From positions 20,788,393 through 20,852,392 of the forward strand of contig OX326960.1 of assembly GCA_946800325.1 (NCBI GenBank): a DNA stretch of 64,000 nt. The letters are read 5' to 3'. Below are positions 37,501-51,400 of the stretch, in pieces (position 1 is the stretch's first letter; each line of letters begins with the position of its first letter). The position numbers and the translations under genes were made by a program. This stretch comes from Luzula sylvatica. Its lineage: Eukaryota > Streptophyta > Magnoliopsida > Poales > Juncaceae. Under the pieces are notes generated by a model. The model had not been told where the DNA came from. It saw nothing but the letters and a program-made list of their open reading frames with translations, and ran no database searches.

Positions 37501-40500
37501 TTTCTAGATCATTTGTATCGTATCTCTTACTACATAACTTTTCACCAAATTTCACAAACACTAAGAAAGTTTGTTTTTCGATTCAAAACAAAGTGTCAAC
37601 GCTTTGAGGAGTTCAAATAACGTGTTTTTAGATCATTTGTATGGTATCTTTTACTACATAAGTTTTCACCAAATTTCACAAACACTAAGAAAGTTTGTTT
37701 TTCGATTTCAAAACCACATTTTAACGCTTTGAGGAGTTCAGTTAACGTGTTTTTATATCATTTGTATCGTATCTTTTAGTACATAACTTTTCACCTAATT
37801 TCACAAACACTAAGAAAGTTTGTTTTTCGATTCAAAACAAGATTTTAACGCTTTGAGGAGTTCAAATAACATGTTTTTAGATCATTTGTATCGTATCTTT
37901 TAGTACATAACTTTTCACCAAATTTCACAAACACTAAGAAAGTTTGTTTTTCGATTCAAAACAAGATTTTAACGCTTCGAGGAGTTCAAATAACGTGTTT
38001 TTAGATCATTTGTATCGTATCTTTTACTACATAAATTTTCACCAAATTTCACAAACACTATGAAAGTATGTTTTTCGATTCAAAACAAGATTTTAACGCT
38101 TTCGGGAGTTCAAATAACGTGTTTCTAGATCATTTGTATCGTATCTTTTAGTACATAACTTTTCACCAAATTTCACAAACACTAAGAAAGTTTGTTTTTC
38201 GATTCAAAACAAGATTTTAACGCTTTGAGGAGTTCAAATAACGTGTTTCTAGATCATTTGTATCGTATCTTTTAGTACATAACTTTTCACCAAATTTCAC
38301 AAACACTAAGAAAGTTTGTTTTTCGATTCAAAACAAGATCTTAACGCTTTGAGGAGTTCAAATAACATGTTTTTAGATCATTTGTATCGTATCTTTTAGT
38401 ACATAACTTTTCACCAAATTTCACAAACACTAAGAAAGTTTGTTTTTCGATTCAAAACAAGATTTTAACGCTTTGAGGAGTTCAAATAACATGTTTTTAG
38501 ATCATTTGTATCGTACCTTTTAGTACATAACTTTTCACCCAATTTCACAAACACTAAGAAAGTTTGTTTTTCGATTCAAAACAAGATTTTAATGCTTTGA
38601 GGAGTTCAAATAACGTGTTTCTAGATCATTTGTATCGTATCTTTTAGTACATAACTTTTCACCAAATTTCACAAACACTAAGAAAGTTTGTTTTTCGATT
38701 CAAAACAAACTTTCAACGCTTTGAGGAGTTCAAATGACGTGTTTTTAGATCATTTGTATCGTATATTTTAGTACATAAGTTTTCACCAAATTTCACAAAA
38801 ACTATGAAAGATGTTTTTCGATTTCAAAACCACATTTTAACGCTTTGAGGAGTTCAAATAACATGTTTTTAGATCATTTGTATCGTATCTTTTTGTACAT
38901 AACTTTTCACCAAATTTCACAAAAACCAAGAAAGGTTGTTTTTCGATTCAAAACAAAATTTTAACGCTTTGGGGAGTTCAAATAACGTGTTTCTATATCA
39001 TTTGTATCGTATCTTTTAGTACATAACTATTCACAAAATTTTACAAACACTAAGAAAGTTTGTTTTTCGATTCAAAACAAGATTTTAACGCTTTGAGGAG
39101 TTCAAATAATGTGTTTCTAGATCATTTGTATCGTATCTTTTACTACATAACTTTTCACCAAATTTCACAAACACTAAGAAAGTTTGTTTTTCGATTCAAA
39201 ACAAAGTATCAACGCTTTGAGGAGTTCAAATAACGTGTTTTTAGATCATTTGTATGGTATCTTTTACTACATAAGTTTTCACCAAATTTCACAAACACTA
39301 AGAAAGTTTGTTTCTCGATTTCAAAACCACATTTTAACGCTTTGAGGAGTTCAGTTAACGTGTTTTTATATCATTTGTATCGTATCTTTTAGTACATAAC
39401 TTTTCACCAAATTTCACAAACACTAAGAAAGTTTGTTTTTCGATTCAAAACAAGATTTTAACACTTTGAGGAGTTCAAATAACGTGTTTTTAGATCATTT
39501 GTATCGTATCTTTTAGTACATAACTTTTCCCCAAATTTCACAAACACTAAGAAAGTTTGTTTTTCGATTCAAAACGAGATTTTAACGCTTCGAGGAGTTC
39601 AAATAACGTGTTTTTAGATCATTTGTATCGTATCTTTTACTACATAAATTTTCACCAAATTTCACAAACACTATGAAAGTATGTTTTTCGATTCAAAACA
39701 AGATTTTAACGCTTTCGGGAGTTCAAATAACGTGTTTCTAGATCATTTGTATCGTATCTTTTAGTACATAACTTTTCACCAAATTTCACAAACACTAAGA
39801 AAGTTTGTTTTTCGTTTCAAAACAAGATTTTAACGCTTTCAGGAGTTCAAATAACGTGTTTCTAGATCATTTGTATCGTATCTTTTAGTACATAACTTTT
39901 CACCAAATTTCACAAACACTAAGAAAGTTTGTTTTTCGATTCAAAACAAGATCTTAACGCTTTGAGGAGTTCAAATAACATGTTTTTAGATCATTTGTAT
40001 CGTATCTTTTAGTACATAACTTTTCACCAAATTTCACAAACACTAAGAAAGTTTGTTTTTCGATTCAAAACAAGATTTTAACGCTTTGAGGAGTTCAAAT
40101 AACATGTTTTTAGATCATTTGTATCGTACCTTTTAGTACATAACTTTTCACCCAATTTCACAAACACTAAGAAAGTTTGTTTTTCGATTCAAAACAAGAT
40201 TTTAATGCTTTGAGGAGTTCAAATAACGTGTTTCTAGATCATTTGTATTGTATCTTTTACTACATAACTTTTTACCAAATTTCACAAACACTAAGAAAGG
40301 TTGTTTTTCGATTCAAAACAAGATTTTAACGCTCTGAGGAGTTCAAATAACATGTTTTTAGATCATTTGTATCGTATCTATTTGTACATAACTTTTCACC
40401 AAATTTCACAAAAACCAAGAAAGGTTGTTTTTCGATTCAAAACAAAATTTTAACGCTTTGGGGAGTTCAAATAACGTGTTTCTATATCATTTGTATCGTA

Positions 40501-40669
40501 TCTTTTAGTACATAACTTTTCACAAAATTTTACAAACACTAAGAAAGTTTGTTTTTCGATTCAAAACAAGATTTTAACGCATTGAGGAGTTCAAATAATG
40601 TGTTTCTAGATCATTTGTATCGTATCTTTTACTACATAACTTTTCACCAAATTTCACAAACACTAAGAA

Positions 40670-43600
40670 AGTTTGTTTTTCGATTCAAAACAAAGTTTCA
40701 ACGCTTTGAGGAGTTCAAATGACGTGTTTTTAGATCATTTGTATGGTATCTTTTACTACATAAGTTTTCACCAAATTTCACAAACACTAATAAAGTTTGT
40801 TTTTCGATTTCAAAACCACATTTTAACGCTTTGAGGAGTTCAAATAACGTGTTTTTAGATCATTTGTATCGTATCTTTTAGTACATAACTTTTCACCAAA
40901 TTTCACAAACACTAAGAAAGTTTGTTTTTCGATTCAAAACAAGATTTTAACGCTTTGAGGAGTTCAAATAACGTGTTTTTAGATCATTTGTATCGTATCT
41001 TTTACTACATAACTTTTCACCAAATTTCACAAACACTATGAAAGTTTGTTTTTCAATTCAAAACAAGATTTTAGCGCTTTGAGGAGTTCAAATAACGTGT
41101 TTCTAGATCATTTGTATCGTATCTTTTAGTACATAACTTTTCACACAATTTCACAAACACTAAGAAAGATTGTTTTTCGATTCAAAACAAGATTTTAACG
41201 CTTTGAGGAGTTCAAATAACGTGTTTCTAGATCATTTGTATCGTATCTTTTAGTACATAACTTTTCACCAAATTTCACAAACACTAAGAAAGTTTGTTTT
41301 TCGATTCAAAACAAGATTTTAACGCTTTGAGGAGTTCAAATAACGTGTTTCTAGATCATTTGTATCGTATCTTTTAGTACATAACTTTTCACCAAATTTC
41401 ACAAACACTAAGAAAGTTTGTTTTTCGATTCAAAACTTGATCTTAACGCTTTGGGGAGTTAAAATAACATGTTTTTAGATCATTTGTATCGTATCTTTTA
41501 GTACATAACTTTTCACCAAATTTCACAACCACTAAGAAAGTTTGTTTTTCGATTCAAAACAAGATTTTAACGCTTTGAGGAGTTCAAATAACATGTTTTT
41601 AGATCATTTGTATCGTACCTTTTAGTACATAACTTTTCACCCAATTTCACAAACACTAAGAAACTTTGTTTTTCGATTCAAAACATGATTTTAACGCTTT
41701 GAGGAGTTCAAATAACTTGTTTTTAAATCATTTGTATCGTATCTTTTAGTACATAACTTTTCACCCAATTTCACAAACACTAAGAAAGTTTGTTTTTCGA
41801 TTCAAAACAAGATTTTAATGCTTTGAGGAGTTCAAATAACCTGTTTTTAGATCATTTGTATCGTATCTTTTAGTACATAACTTTTCACCAAATTACACAA
41901 ATACCACGAAAGTTTGTTTTTCGATTCAAAACAAGATTTTAACGCTTTGAGGAGTTCAAATAACGTGTTTCTAGATCATTTGTATCGTATCTTTTACTAC
42001 ATAACTTTTCACCAAATTTCACAAACACTAAGGAAGTTTGTTTTTCGATTCAAAACAAGATTTTAACGCTTCGAGGAGTTCAAATAACGTGTTTTTAGAT
42101 CATTTGTATCGTATCTTTTACTACATAACTTTTCACCAAATTTCACAAACACTAAGAAAGTTTGTTTTTCTAATCAAAACATGATTTTAACGCTTTGAGG
42201 AGTTCAAATAACGTGTTTTTAGATCATTTGTATCGTATCTTTTACTACATAACTTTTCAACAAATTTCACAAACACTAAGAAAGTTTGTTTTTCGATTCA
42301 AAACAAGATTTGAACGTTTTGAGGAGTTGAAATAACGCGTTTTTAGATCATTTGTATCGTATCTTTTACTACATAACTTTTCACCAAATTTCACAAACAC
42401 TAAGAAAGTTTGTTTTTCGATTCAAAACAAACTTTCAACGCTTTGAGGAGTTCAAATGTTGTGTTTTTAGATCATTTGTATCGTATCTTTTACTACATAA
42501 GTTTTCACCAAATTTCTCAAACACTAAGAAAGTTTGTTTTTCGATTTCAAAACCACATTTTAACGCTTTGAGGAGTTCAAATAACGTGTTTATAGATCAT
42601 TTGTATCGTATCTTTAAGTACATAACTTTTCACCAAATTTCACACACACTAAGAAAGTTTGTTTTTCGATTCAAAACAAGATTTTAACGCTTTGAGGAGT
42701 TCAAATAACGTGTTTCTAGATCATTTGTATCGTATCTTTTACTACATAAATTTTCACCAAATTTCACAAACACTATGAAAGTTTGTTTTTCGATTCAAAA
42801 CAAGATTTTAACGCTTTCGGGAGTTCAAATAACGTGTTTCTTGATCATTTGAATCGTATCTTTTAGTTCATAACTTTTCACAAAATTTCACAAACACTAA
42901 GAAAGTTTGTTTTTTGATTCAAAACAAGATTTTAACGCTTTGAGGAGTTCAAATAACGTGTTTCTATATCATTTGTATCGTATCTTTTACTACATAACTT
43001 TTCACCAAATTTCACAAACACTAAGAAAGTTTGTTTTTCGATTCAAAACAAGATTTTAACGCTTTGAGGAGTTCAAATAACGTGTTTCTATATCATTTGT
43101 ATCGTATCTTTTACTACATAACTTTTCAACAAATTTCACAAACACTAAGAAAGTTTGTTTTTCGATTCAAAACAAGATTTTGACGCTTTGAGGAGTTCAA
43201 ATAATGTGTTTCTAGATCATTTGTATCGTATCTCTTACTACATAACTTTTCACCAAATTTCACAAACACTAAGAAAGTTTGTTTTTCGATTCAAAACAAA
43301 GTGTCAACGCTTTGAGGAGTTCAAATAACGTGTTTTTAGATCATTTGTATGGTATCTTTTACTACATAAGTTTTCACCAAATTTCACAAACACTAAGAAA
43401 GTTTGTTTTTCGATTTCAAAACCACATTTTAACGCTTTGAGGAGTTCAGTTAACGTGTTTTTATATCATTTGTATCGTATCTTTTAGTACATAACTTTTC
43501 ACCTAATTTCACAAACACTAAGAAAGTTTGTTTTTCGATTCAAAACAAGATTTTAACGCTTTGAGGAGTTCAAATAACATGTTTTTAGATCATTTGTATC

Positions 43601-45040
43601 GTATCTTTTAGTACATAACTTTTCACCAAATTTCACAAACACTAAGAAAGTTTGTTTTTCGATTCAAAACAAGATTTTAACGCTTCGAGGAGTTCAAATA
43701 ACGTGTTTTTAGATCATTTGTATCGTATCTTTTACTACATAAATTTTCACCAAATTTCACAAACACTATGAAAGTATGTTTTTCGATTCAAAACAAGATT
43801 TTAACGCTTTCGGGAGTTCAAATAACGTGTTTCTAGATCATTTGTATCGTATCTTTTAGTACATAACTTTTCACCAAATTTCACAAACACTAAGAAAGTT
43901 TGTTTTTCGATTCAAAACAAGATTTTAACGCTTTGAGGAGTTCAAATAACGTGTTTCTAGATCATTTGTATCGTATCTTTTAGTACATAACTTTTCACCA
44001 AATTTCACAAACACTAAGAAAGTTTGTTTTTCGATTCAAAACAAGATCTTAACGCTTTGAGGAGTTCAAATAACATGTTTTTAGATCATTTGTATCGTAT
44101 CTTTTAGTACATAACTTTTCACCAAATTTCACAAACACTAAGAAAGTTTGTTTTTCGATTCAAAACAAGATTTTAACGCTTTGAGGAGTTCAAATAACAT
44201 GTTTTTAGATCATTTGTATCGTACCTTTTAGTACATAACTTTTCACCCAATTTCACAAACACTAAGAAAGTTTGTTTTTCGATTCAAAACAAGATTTTAA
44301 TGCTTTGAGGAGTTCAAATAACGTGTTTCTAGATCATTTGTATCGTATCTTTTACTACATAACTTTTTACCAAATTTCACAAACACTAAGAAAGGTTGTT
44401 TTTCGATTCAAAACAAGATTTTAACGCTCTGAGGAGTTCAAATAACATGTTTTTAGATCATTTGTATCGTATCTTTTTGTACATAACTTTTCACCAAATT
44501 TCACAAAAACCAAGAAAGGTTGTTTTTCGATTCAAAACAAAATTTTAACGCTTTGGGGAGTTCAAATAACGTGTTTCTATATCATTTGTATCGTATCTTT
44601 TAGTACTTAACTTTTCACAAAATTTTACAAACACTAAGAAAGTTTGTTTTTCGATTCAAAACAAGATTTTAACGCATTGAGGAGTTCAAATAGTGTGTTT
44701 CTAGATCATTTGTATCGTATCTTTTACTACATAACTTTTCACCAAATTTCACAAACACTAAGAAAGTTTGTTTTTCGATTCAAAACAAAGTTTCAACGCT
44801 TTGAGGAGTTCAAATGACGTGTTTTTAGATCATTTGTATGGTATCTTTTACTAAATAAGTTTTCACCAAATTTCACAAACACTAATAAAGTTTGTTTTTC
44901 GATTTCAAAACCACATTTTAACGCTTTGAGGAGTTCAAATAACGTGTTTTTAGATCATTTGTATCGTATCTTTTAGTACATAACTTTTCACCAAATTTCA
45001 CAAACACTAAGAAAGTTTGTTTTTCGATTCAAAACAAGAT
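40670..45040. repeat. 4.36-kb recurrent block, copy 1
   Basis: This block runs from an AAAGTTTCAACG unit to the CGTGTTTTTAGATC unit before a GATCTTAACG/GATTTTAACG switch. It recurs at +7,815 bp (about 48,490-52,855) and again at +8,065 bp from there (about 56,555-60,910). It contains the AACTTGATCTTAACG unit, the AACCTG unit, the TCTAATC unit, the triplet with the 111-codon frame, and the short 609-bp interval. Confidence 0.82.
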
Positions 45041-47129
45041 TTTAACGCTTTGAGGAGTTCAAATAACGTGTTTTTAGATCATTTGTATCGTATCTTTTAC
45101 TACATAACTTTTCACCAAATTTCACAAACACTATGAAACTTCGTTTTTCAATTCAAAACAAGATTTTAGCGCTTTGAGGAGTTCAAATAACGTGTTTCTA
45201 GATCATTTGTATCGTATCTTTTAGTACATAACTTTTCACAAAATTTCACAAACACTAAGAAAGATTGTTTTTCGATTCAAAACAAGATTTTAACGCTTTG
45301 AGGAGTTCAAATAACGTGTTTCTAGATCATTTGTATCGTATCTTTTACTACATAACTTTTCACCAAATTTCACAAACACTAAGAAAGTTTGTTTTTCGAT
45401 TCAAAACAAACTTTCAACGCTTTGAGGAGTTCAAATGACGTGTTTTTAGATCATTTGTATCGTATATTTTACTACATAAGTTTTCACCAAATTTCACAAA
45501 AACTATGAAAAATGTTTTTCGATTTCAAAACCACATTTTAACGCTTTGAGGAGTTCAAATAACATGTTTTTAGATCATTTGTATCGTATCTTTTTGTACA
45601 TAACTTTTCACCAAATTTCACAAAAACCAAGAAAGGTTGTTTTTCGATTCAAAACAAAATTTTAACGCTTTGGGGAGTTCAAATAACGTGTTTCTATATC
45701 ATTTGTATCGTATCTTTTAGTACATAACTATTCACAAAATTTTACAAACACTAAGAAAGTTTGTTTTTCGATTCAAAACAAGATTTTAACGCTTTGAGGA
45801 GTTCAAATAATGTGTTTATAGATCATTTGTATCGTATCTTTTACTACATAACTTTTCACCAAATTTCACAAACACTAAGAAAGTTTGTTTTTCGATTCAA
45901 AACAAAGTGTCAACGCTTTGAGGAGTTCAAATAACGTGTTTTTAGATCATTTGTATGGTATCTTTTACTACATAAGTTTTCACCAAATTTCACAAACACT
46001 AAGAAAGTTTGTTTTTCGATTTCAAAACCACATTTTAACGCTTTGAGGAGTTCAGTTAACGTGTTTTTATATCATTTGTATCGTATCTTTTAGTACATAA
46101 CTTTTCACCAAATTTCACAAACACTAAGAAAGTTTGTTTTTCGATTCAAAACAAAATTTTAACACTTTGTGGAGTTCAAATAACGTGTTTTTAGATCATT
46201 TGTATCGTATCTTTTAGTACATAACTTTTCCCCAAATTTCACAAACACTAAGAAAGATTGTTTTTCGATTCAAAACAAGATTTTAACGCTTTGAGGAGTT
46301 CAAATAACGTGTTTCTAGATCATTTGTATCGTATCTTTTAGTACATAACTTTTCACCAAATTTCACAAACACTAAGAAAGTTTGTTTTTCGATTCAAAAC
46401 AAGATTTTAACGCTTTGAGGAGTTCAAATAACGTGTTTCTAGATCATTTGTATCGTATCTTTTAGTACATAACTTTTCACCAAATTTCACAAACACTAAG
46501 AAAGTTTGTTTTTCGATTCAAAACAAGATTTTAACGCTTTGAGGAGTTCAAATAACGTGTTTTTAGATCATTTGTATCGTATCTTTTACTACATAACTTT
46601 TCACCAAATTTCACAAACACTATGAAAGTTTGTTTTTCAATTCAAAACAAGATTTTAGCGCTTTGAGGAGTTCAAATAACGTGTTTCTAGAACATTTGTA
46701 TCGTATCTTTTAGTACATAACTTTTCACACAATTTCACAAACACTAAGAAAGATTGTTTTTCGATTCAAAACAAGATTTTAACGCTTTGAGGAGTTCAAA
46801 TAACGTGTTTTTAGATCATTTGTATCGTATCTTTTAGTACATAACTTTTCACCAAATTTCACAAACACTAAGAAAGTTTGTTTTTCGATTCAAAACAAGA
46901 TTTTAACGCTTTGAGGAGTTCAAATAACGTGTTTTTAGATCATTTGTATCGTATCTTTTACTACATAAATTTTCACCAAATTTCACAAACACTATGAAAC
47001 TTCGTTTTTCAATTCAAAACAAGATTTTAGCGCTTTGAGGAGTTCAAATAACGTGTTTCTAGATCATTTGTATCGTATCTTTTAGTACATAACTTTTCAC
47101 AAAATTTCACAAACACTAAGAAAGATTGT

Positions 47130-47165
47130 TTTTCGATTCAAAACAATCTTTCAACGCTTTGAGGA
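47130..47165. repeat. Hybrid monomer from a one-monomer deletion
   Basis: The end of this unit reads AACAATCTTTCAACG, a mixture of AACAAGATTTTAACG and AACAAACTTTCAACG. In the related block near 54,460-54,600 those two ends belong to two adjacent monomers. The landmark offset between the blocks changes from 7,318 to 7,442 bp here, exactly 124 bp. One monomer was therefore lost, with the breakpoint inside this short segment. Confidence 0.78.
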
Positions 47166-48039
47166 GTTCAAATGACGTGTTTTTAGATCATTTGTATCGT
47201 ATATTTTACTACATAAGTTTTCACCAAATTTCACAAAAACTATGAAAGATGTTTTTCGATTTCAAAACCACATTTTAACGCTTTGAGGAGTTCAAATAAC
47301 ATGTTTTTAGATCATTTGTATCGTATCTTTTTGTACATAACTTTTCACCAAATTTCACAAAAACCAAGAAAGGTTGTTTTTCGATTCAAAACAAAATTTT
47401 AACGCTTTGGGGAGTTCAAATAACGTGTTTCTATATCATTTGTATCGTATCTTTTAGTACATAACTATTCACAAAATTTTACAAACACTAAGAAAGTTTG
47501 TTTTTCGATTCAAAACAAGATTTTAACGCTTTGAGGAGTTCAAATAATGTGTTTCTAGATCATTTGTATCGTATCTTTTACTACATAACTTTTCACCAAA
47601 TTTCACAAACACTAAGAAAGTTTGTTTTTCGATTCAAAACAAAGTGTCAACGCTTTGAGGAGTTCAAATAGCGTGTTTTTAGATCATTTGTATGGTATCT
47701 TTTACTACATAAGTTTTCACCAAATTTCACAAACACTAAGAAAGTTTGTTTTTCGATTTCAAAACCACATTTTAACGCTTTGAGGAGTTCAGTTAACGTG
47801 TTTTTATATCATTTGTATCGTATCTTTTAGTACATAACTTTTCACCAAATTTCACAAACACTAAGAAAGTTTGTTTTTCGATTCAAAACAAAATTTTAAC
47901 ACTTTGAGGAGTTCAAATAACGTGTTTTTAGATCATTTGTATCGTATCTTTTAGTACATAACTTTTCCCCAAATTTCACAAACACTAAGAAAGTTTGTTT
48001 TTCGATTCAAAACAAGATTTTAACGCTTCGAGGAGTTCA

Positions 48040-48062
48040 AATAACGTGTTTTTACATTTGTA
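48040..48062. repeat. 3-bp deletion marker in a monomer
   Basis: The usual TTTTTAGATCATTTG reads TTTTTACATTTG here, a 3-bp loss that removes the GATC site found in nearly every monomer. I saw it only once. It would give a longer fragment in a GATC digest. Confidence 0.8.
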
Positions 48063-48489
48063 TCGTATCTTTTACTACATAAATTTTCACCAAATTTCAC
48101 AAACACTATGAAAGTATGTTTTTCGATTCAAAACAAGATTTTAACGCTTTCGGGAGTTCAAATAACGTGTTTCTAGATCATTTGTATCGTATCTTTTAGT
48201 ACATAACTTTTCACCAAATTTCACAAACACTAAGAAAGTTTGTTTTTCGTTTCAAAACAAGATTTTAACGCTTTCAGGAGTTCAAATAACGTGTTTCTAG
48301 ATCATTTGTATCGTATCTTTTAGTACATAACTTTTCACCAAATTTCACAAACACTAAGAAAGTTTGTTTTTCGATTCAAAACAAGATCTTAACGCTTTGA
48401 GGAGTTCAAATAACATGTTTTTAGATCATTTGTATCGTATCTTTTAGTACATAACTTTTCACCAAATTTCACAAACACTAAGAAAGTTT

Positions 48490-51400
48490 GTTTTTCGATT
48501 CAAAACAAAGTTTCAACGCTTTGAGGAGTTCAAATGACGTGTTTTTAGATCATTTGTATGGTATCTTTTACTACATAAGTTTTCACCAAATTTCACAAAC
48601 ACTAATAAAGTTTGTTTTTCGATTTCAAAACCACATTTTAACGCTTTGAGGAGTTCAAATAACGTGTTTTTAGATCATTTGTATCGTATCTTTTAGTACA
48701 TAACTTTTCACCAAATTTCACAAACACTAAGAAAGTTTGTTTTTCGATTCAAAACAAGATTTTAACGCTTTGAGGAGTTCAAATAACGTGTTTTTAGATC
48801 ATTTGTATCGTATCTTTTACTACATAACTTTTCACCAAATTTCACAAACACTATGAAAGTTTGTTTTTCAATTCAAAACAAGATTTTAGCGCTTTGAGGA
48901 GTTCAAATAACGTGTTTCTAGATCATTTGTATCGTATCTTTTAGTACATAACTTTTCACACAATTTCACAAACACTAAGAAAGATTGTTTTTCGATTCAA
49001 AACAAGATTTTAACGCTTTGAGGAGTTCAAATAACGTGTTTCTAGATCATTTGTATCGTATCTTTTAGTACATAACTTTTCACCAAATTTCACAAACACT
49101 AAGAAAGTTTGTTTTTCGATTCAAAACAAGATTTTAACGCTTTGAGGAGTTCAAATAACGTGTTTCTAGATCATTTGTATCGTATCTTTTAGTACATAAC
49201 TTTTCACCAAATTTCACAAACACTAAGAAAGTTTGTTTTTCGATTCAAAACTTGATCTTAACGCTTTGGGGAGTTAAAATAACATGTTTTTGGATCATTT
49301 GTATCGTATCTTTTAGTACATAACTTTTCACCAAATTTCACAACCACTAAGAAAGTTTGTTTTTCGATTCAAAACAAGATTTTAACGCTTTGAGGAGTTC
49401 AAATAACATGTTTTTAGATCATTTGTATCGTACCTTTTAGTACATAACTTTTCACCCAATTTCACAAACACTAAGAAACTTTGTTTTTCGATTCAAAACA
49501 TGATTTTAACGCTTTGAGGAGTTCAAATAACTTGTTTTTAGATCATTTGTATCGTATCTTTTAGTACATAACTTTTCACCCAAGTTCACAAACACTAAGA
49601 AAGTTTGTTTTTCGATTCAAAACAAGATTTTAATGCTTTGAGGAGTTCAAATAACCTGTTTTTAGATCATTTGTATCGTATCTTTTAGTACATAACTTTT
49701 CACCAAATTTCACAAATACCAAGAAAGTTTGTTTTTCGATTCAAAACAAGATTTTAACGCTTTGAGGAGTTCAAATAACGTGTTTCTAGATCATTTGTAT
49801 CGTATCTTTTACTACATAACTTTTCACCAAATTTCACAAACACTAAGGAAGTTTGTTTTTCGATTCAAAACAAGATTTTAACGCTTTGAGGAGTTCAAAT
49901 AACGTGTTTTTAGATCATTTGTATCGTATCTTTTACTACATAACTTTTCACCAAATTTCACAAACACTAAGAAAGTTTGTTTTTCTAATCAAAACAAGAT
50001 TTTAACGCTTTGAGGAGTTCAAATAACGTGTTTTTAGATCATTTGTATCGTATCTTTTACTACATAACTTTTCAACAAATTTCACAAACACTAAGAAAGT
50101 TTGTTTTTCGATTCAAAACAAGATTTGAACGTTTTGAGGAGGTGAAATAACGCGTATTTAGATCATTTGTATCGTATCTTTTACTACATAACTTTTCACC
50201 AAATTTCACAAACACTAAGAAAGTTTGTTTTTCGATTCAAAACAAACTTTCAACGCTTTGAGGAGTTCAAATGTTGTGTTTTTAGATCATTTGTATCGTA
50301 TCTTTTACTACATAAGTTTTCACCAAATTTCACAAACACTAAGAAAGTTTGTTTTTCGATTTCAAAACCACATTTTAACGCTTTGAGGAGTTCAAATAAC
50401 GTGTTTATAGATCATTTGTATCGTATCTTTAAGTACATAACTTTTCACCAAATTTCACACACACTAAGAAAGTTTGTTTTTCGATTCAAAACAAGATTTT
50501 AACGCTTTGAGGAGTTCAAATAACGTGTTTCTAGATCATTTGTATCGTATCTTTTACTACATAAATTTTCACCAAATTTCACAAACACTATGAAAGTTTG
50601 TTTTTCGATTCAAAACAAGATTTTAACGCTTTCGGGAGTTCAAATAACGTGTTTCTTGATCATTTGAATCGTATCTTTTAGTTCATAACTTTTCACAAAA
50701 TTTCACAAACACTAAGAAAGTTTGTTTTTTGATTCAAAACAAGATTTTAACGCTTTGAGGAGTTCAAATAACGTGTTTCTATATCATTTGTATCGTATCT
50801 TTTACTACATAACTTTTCACCAAATATCACAAACACTAAGAAAGTTTGTTTTTCGATTCAAAACAAGATTTTAACGCTTTGAGGAGTTCAAATAACGAAT
50901 TTCTATATCATTTGTATCGTATCTTTTACTACATAACTTTTCAACAAATTTCACAAACACTAAGAAAGTTTGTTTTTCGATTCAAAACAAGATTTTAACG
51001 CTTTGAGGAGTTCAAATAATGTGTTTCTAGATCATTTGTATCGTATCTCTTACTACATAACTTTTCACCAAATTTCACAAACACTAAGAAAGTTTGTTTT
51101 TCGATTCAAAACAAAGTGTCAACGCTTTGAGGAGTTCAAATAACGTGTTTTTAGATCATTTGTATGGTATCTTTTACTACATAAGTTTTCACCAAATTTC
51201 ACAAACACTAAGAAAGTTTGTTTTTCGATTTCAAAACCACATTTTAACGCTTTGAGGAGTTCAGTTAACGTGTTTTTATATCATTTGTATCGTATCTTTT
51301 AGTACATAACTTTTCACCTAATTTCACAAACACTAAGAAAGTTTGTTTTTCGATTCAAAACAAGATTTTAACGCTTTGAGGAGTTCAAATAACGTGTTTT

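Larger units (their letters stand above)
32936..44351. repeat. 5,708-bp tandem HOR (46-mer), near-identical pair
   Basis: Copy 1 is about 32,936-38,643 and copy 2 about 38,644-44,351. Every landmark checked is exactly 5,708 bp apart (33,646/39,354; 36,644/42,352; 37,132/42,840; 37,741/43,449). Private variants are shared: AAAGTATCAACG, GTTTCTCGATTTC, AACGAGATTTT, TGTATTGTATC, ATCTATTTGTAC and GATTTTGACG. I saw almost no differences apart from a two-monomer patch at about 36,885-37,130. This appears to be one of the youngest large duplications in the window. The register is lost at about 38,644, where ACTAC/TTTTTACC is replaced by AGTAC/CACCAAA. Confidence 0.9.
44352..48490. repeat. Mosaic of short HOR segments
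   Basis: From 44,352 to about 45,410 the sequence matches 31.94-33.0 kb at an offset of 12,409 bp, sharing AAATAGTGTG and CTAAATAAG. About 45,410-46,255 recurs at about 47,147-47,990 with a 1,737-bp (14-mer) shift (CAGTTAACG at 46,055 and 47,792). Between them, 46,260-47,140 holds a local run of CTAGATC, ACTATG/CAATTC and CACACAATTT units that resembles 53,360-54,450. About 47,150-48,490 recurs at +7,442 bp. The region looks like a patchwork of unequal exchanges. Confidence 0.7.
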
